From a bacterium (GTDB lineage Bacteria > Bacillota > Bacilli > Lactobacillales > Streptococcaceae), in contig CAJNDD010000003.1 in NCBI GenBank assembly GCA_905221435.1, forward strand, positions 1-64,000: a DNA stretch of 64,000 nt, read 5' to 3'. Below the pieces are notes generated by a model that saw nothing but the letters and a program-made list of their open reading frames with translations, had not been told where the DNA came from and ran no database searches. The translations under genes were made by a program, and so were the position numbers. This document shows positions 62,115 through 64,000 of the stretch, piece by piece (position 1 is the stretch's first letter; each line of letters begins with the position of its first letter).

Positions 62115-63362
62115 ATGGCAACTTTTAGACAACGTACAAAAGGTGGCACATGGGATTATAGAATTGTAGATAACAACAAAAAACTTGTTGCATCTAAAGG
62201 CGGCTTCAGAACTAAGAAGGAAGCAGAAAAAGAAGCTTTAGCTATTGAATTAAAGTTGATGTCAGGTGCAAAAATTAATTCGCAAGCTAGTTTATATGAG
62301 TTATGGGAAGAGTGGTTTGATGTTGTTGTAAGACCACTTGGAAAAAGTGAATCAACACTCTTTAAGCATAAGAAGAGAGGGGACTTGATAAAGGAACTTT
62401 TTCAAGATAGACCAGCAACTTCTATTCGTTTTAGTCAATATCAACGAGCTCTAAATTCGTATGCTGAAAGGGTTACAAAAGATACCGTAGCACGATTAAA
62501 TTCAGAAATCCGAAAAGTCATTCAGTTTGCTCAACGTGACCAACTAGATATAGTTGATTTTACTGATGGTGCGATTATTTCAGGGATGAAGAAAAGCAAG
62601 ACAACAGATGAAAAATATATTGACAATATTGAGGACTATTATAAGATTTTAGTTCATTTAAAAAGTCATCTTAATTACAGTAAATCTGTGATTCCTTATC
62701 TTTTGTTTGTTTCCTTTAAAACAGGGATGCGCTTCGGAGAGATTTTAGGTTTAACTTGGGATTGCATTGATTTTGAAAATCAAGTCATCCACACTTATAG
62801 GCGCTACTATAATTATAAATGGAGACCACCCAAAACGGACACATCTGTTAGAGATGTACCCATAGATGAAGAAACATCTGATGTTTTGAAATTATTAAAG
62901 AAAGAACAAAAGATTGTCTATAGAAATCAAGGTATTAAGGAAAAAGAAAATTTCCTCTTCTATGATACTGTGTATGGAGTTCCTAGTAACAATGCTGTAA
63001 ATCAAAGCTTACAATCGATACTAAAAAAACTAGAAATTTTTCCATATAATTTAACTGCTACGGGTATTAGACATACTTATGCTAGTATGTTACTTGCTAA
63101 AGGAATTGATATATGGGTTGTTGCTCATGTAATGGGGCACAAAAATATAAAACAGGTAACAGAAACATATGGTCATCTTTTAAAAGAGAAGAAAGAAAAA
63201 GAACATCAGATTATACGAAAGCTTTTAAGTGAGTATCCGTTGGTAGAACAGATACACAAAAAAGCCTTTAGAATAAGGCTTTTAGACACTAAATTATGCC
63301 CCCTGCAGGAATCGAACCTGCAACTACTCCTTAGGAGGGAGTTGTTATATCCATTGAACTAA
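62115..63362 (+). CDS. int: Tyrosine site-specific integrase whose 3' end reads through the tRNA gene
   Basis: 415 residues in the integrated state. Arm-binding domain (1-50, RQRTKGGTWDYRIVDNNKKL), core-binding domain, and a catalytic domain with Arg in TGMRFGEILGL, TGIRHTYASMLL (the HxxR His is Thr), GHKN and the nucleophile in TETYGHLL. Ribosome site AGAGGT. The last codons run antisense through the tRNA-Arg gene. The coding frame enters the att core as KLCPLQ; to the right it adds 19 residues, but in the excised circle it would stop after SI. Confidence 0.92.
   Translation: MATFRQRTKGGTWDYRIVDNNKKLVASKGGFRTKKEAEKEALAIELKLMSGAKINSQASLYELWEEWFDVVVRPLGKSESTLFKHKKRGDLIKELFQDRPATSIRFSQYQRALNSYAERVTKDTVARLNSEIRKVIQFAQRDQLDIVDFTDGAIISGMKKSKTTDEKYIDNIEDYYKILVHLKSHLNYSKSVIPYLLFVSFKTGMRFGEILGLTWDCIDFENQVIHTYRRYYNYKWRPPKTDTSVRDVPIDEETSDVLKLLKKEQKIVYRNQGIKEKENFLFYDTVYGVPSNNAVNQSLQSILKKLEIFPYNLTATGIRHTYASMLLAKGIDIWVVAHVMGHKNIKQVTETYGHLLKEKKEKEHQIIRKLLSEYPLVEQIHKKAFRIRLLDTKLCPLQESNLQLLLRRELLYPLN
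63259..63283 (+). terminator. Hairpin with T run inside the integrase 3' coding end
   Basis: AAAAGCCTT-TAGAAT-AAGGCTTTT followed by AGACAC, about 80 nt before the integrase stop codon. If it works, many integrase messages end before a stop codon and before reaching the tRNA antisense strand. Confidence 0.5.
63297..63308. other. attR core within the tRNA-Arg 3' end
   Basis: TGCCCCCTGCAG covers the discriminator base, the 3' acceptor strand and the edge of the T stem. Matches 54260-54271. Confidence 0.85.
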
Positions 63363-63368
63363 GGGAGC
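63297..63368 (-). tRNA. tRNA-Arg (anticodon CCT)
   Basis: Minus-strand 72-nt cloverleaf. Acceptor GCTCCCT pairs with AGGGGGC (one T-G pair), anticodon stem CTCC/GGAG with loop CTCCTAA (anticodon CCT), T arm GCAGG-TTCGATT-CCTGC, discriminator A, no encoded CCA. It reads the rare AGG codon. It lies directly behind the rplS terminator and is the integration site of the element to its 3' side. Confidence 0.95.
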
Positions 63369-63372
63369 TAGA

Positions 63373-63402
63373 GAAAAACCCTGCTGAATAAGCAGAGTTT
63401 TT
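63373..63402 (-). terminator. Terminator of rplS
   Basis: Minus-strand stem ACTCTGCT / AGCAGGGT with TTTTTCTC, between rplS and tRNA-Arg. Transcription of the tRNA must depend on read-through or a weak promoter here. Confidence 0.8.
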
Positions 63403-63410
63403 TAGTCGAA

Positions 63411-63758
63411 TTAACGACGGATTTCTTTGATACGAGCTGCTTTACCTTGAAGAGCACGCAAGTAGTACAATTTCGCACGACGTACTTTACCGTAACGAAC
63501 AACTTCAATCTTTTCAACACGTGGAGTGTGGATTGGGAAGATACGCTCAACACCTACACCATTAGAGATTTTACGAACTGTGTAGTTTTCTGAGATGCCA
63601 GCGCCTTTACGTGCGATAACAACACCTTCAAAAATCTGGATACGTTCACGGTTACCTTCGACAACTTTCGCGTGTACACGAACAGTGTCACCAGGACGGA
63701 ATGATGGGATATCTGTACGAAGTTGACCTTCAGTCAAACTTTGGATTAATGGATTCAT
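63411..63758 (-). CDS. rplS: 50S ribosomal protein L19
   Basis: A 115-residue bL19: [80 protein letters not shown] and a C-terminus ending RIKEIRR. Full length and intact. Preceded by a leader RNA and an AGGAG ribosome site. It faces the tRNA-Arg gene and the element downstream. Confidence 0.98.
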
Positions 63759-63850
63759 TTTATTCTCCTATCTTTGTCAATCTTGAGGAACCTTCCTCAG
63801 CGGATAAACTGTATTTTTGTGCGTCCATTACACACAAGATACAGTTTACC
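63759..63850 (-). ncRNA. L19 leader (5' UTR of rplS)
   Basis: Minus-strand leader with a 9-bp stem AAACTGTAT / ATACAGTTT and a second hairpin CTGAGGAA-GG-TTCCTCAA, close to the rplS start. This corresponds to the Firmicutes L19 autoregulatory leader. Confidence 0.65.
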
Positions 63851-63878
63851 AAATTTCCACCTAAAAGTAAAGAAATTT

Positions 63879-64000
63879 ATAGCAGAATTCCTAAAAAAAT
63901 TGCTAGAAAACCGCCTATGTAAGTTAAGAGAAAATAGCTATAAAATACCTTCTTGTCACTGATTAGTCTTTGCAGCTCGTCATTCAAGGTTGAAAAGGTC
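63879..64000 (-). CDS. crcB: CrcB/Fluc fluoride channel, C-terminal end only
   Basis: The minus strand gives TFSTLNDELQRLISDKKVFY then SYFLLTYIGGFLAIFLGILL and a stop at 63879. TFST is the conserved Fluc motif around the pore phenylalanines, and the terminal hydrophobic helix fits the fourth membrane segment. Fluc channels export fluoride as dual-topology dimers. crcB genes lie next to rplS in related streptococci. The rest is outside the window. Confidence 0.75.

Larger units (their letters stand above)
54260..63308. mobile_element. 9.04-kb integrative mobilizable element in tRNA-Arg(CCT)
   Basis: Bounded by 12-bp direct repeats, the inner one forming the 3' end of tRNA-Arg. It holds a tyrosine integrase next to the tRNA, a DUF771 protein, a Rep_trans/MobT-like initiator, an FtsK-like ATPase, small unknown proteins, an XRE regulator and a surface-exclusion-type LPXTG protein. 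It lacks genes for a type IV secretion channel and for phage particles. So it should excise and be mobilised by a helper conjugative element. Integrase arm-type motifs (GTAGAACA) lie at both ends. Confidence 0.88.

Noticed and set aside
54260..63308. Element considered as a prophage or a full conjugative element
   Set aside because: No capsid, terminase, tail or lysis genes, and no VirB4-, VirB6- or lytic transglycosylase-like genes for a secretion channel.

Overview
The window is chromosomal DNA of a low-GC Gram-positive coccus, almost certainly a mitis-group Streptococcus (S. oralis / S. mitis / S. infantis type). This rests on the dnaG-rpoD-cpoA-obgE gene order, a CoiA competence gene behind a ComX-type box, YSIRK/LPXTG surface proteins, an L27 carrying the Prp-cleaved N-terminal extension, and a tryptophan-type T-box in front of trpXYZ. 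The exact species cannot be fixed from the sequence alone.

Layout. 1-3.7 kb: the start of a DEAD-box helicase and a SHIRT-repeat LPXTG adhesin. 4.2-11.9 kb: a core minus-strand block (dnaG, rpoD, DUF59, cpoA, a second glycolipid glycosyltransferase, PspC-like, DUF4044, obgE, a small protein). 12-15.1 kb: the trpXYZ transporter under T-box control. 15.2-25.1 kb: ppc, ftsW, prsA, O-methyltransferase, pepF, coiA and a stand-alone DUF1887 (Card1-like) nuclease. 25.5-34.3 kb: a 2956-residue surface protein combining GH20 and GH84 hexosaminidase domains with lectin, F5/8-type and G5 modules. 34.7-41.5 kb: rpmA-prp-rplU, a DUF1275 membrane protein, an oxidoreductase, a second DEAD-box helicase, DUF1934, an HD phosphohydrolase and a Cof-type phosphatase.

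41.6-54.1 kb is accessory: a one-directional array of small genes with the look of polymorphic-toxin immunity genes (Imm6-like, DUF6572, YwqK-type, Imm33, ankyrin, NADAR, HEAT-like, four Imm59-like copies, Imm74, DUF443/TsaI-like). Short orphan toxin-tail fragments and pseudogenes lie between them. No intact toxin is present, so it reads as a stored library of antidotes built by repeat-mediated recombination.

54.26-63.31 kb is a 9.04-kb integrative element inserted in the 3' end of a tRNA-Arg(CCT) gene. It is bounded by a 12-bp att repeat and carries integrase, a DUF771 excisionase-like protein, a Rep_trans/MobT-like initiator, an FtsK-like ATPase, a probable oriT or replication-origin region between those two, duplicated promoter/operator repeats, an XRE regulator and a PrgA-type surface-exclusion protein. 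It lacks a type IV secretion system, so it is best described as an integrative mobilizable element. The window ends with tRNA-Arg, rplS with its leader, and the end of a CrcB fluoride channel gene.
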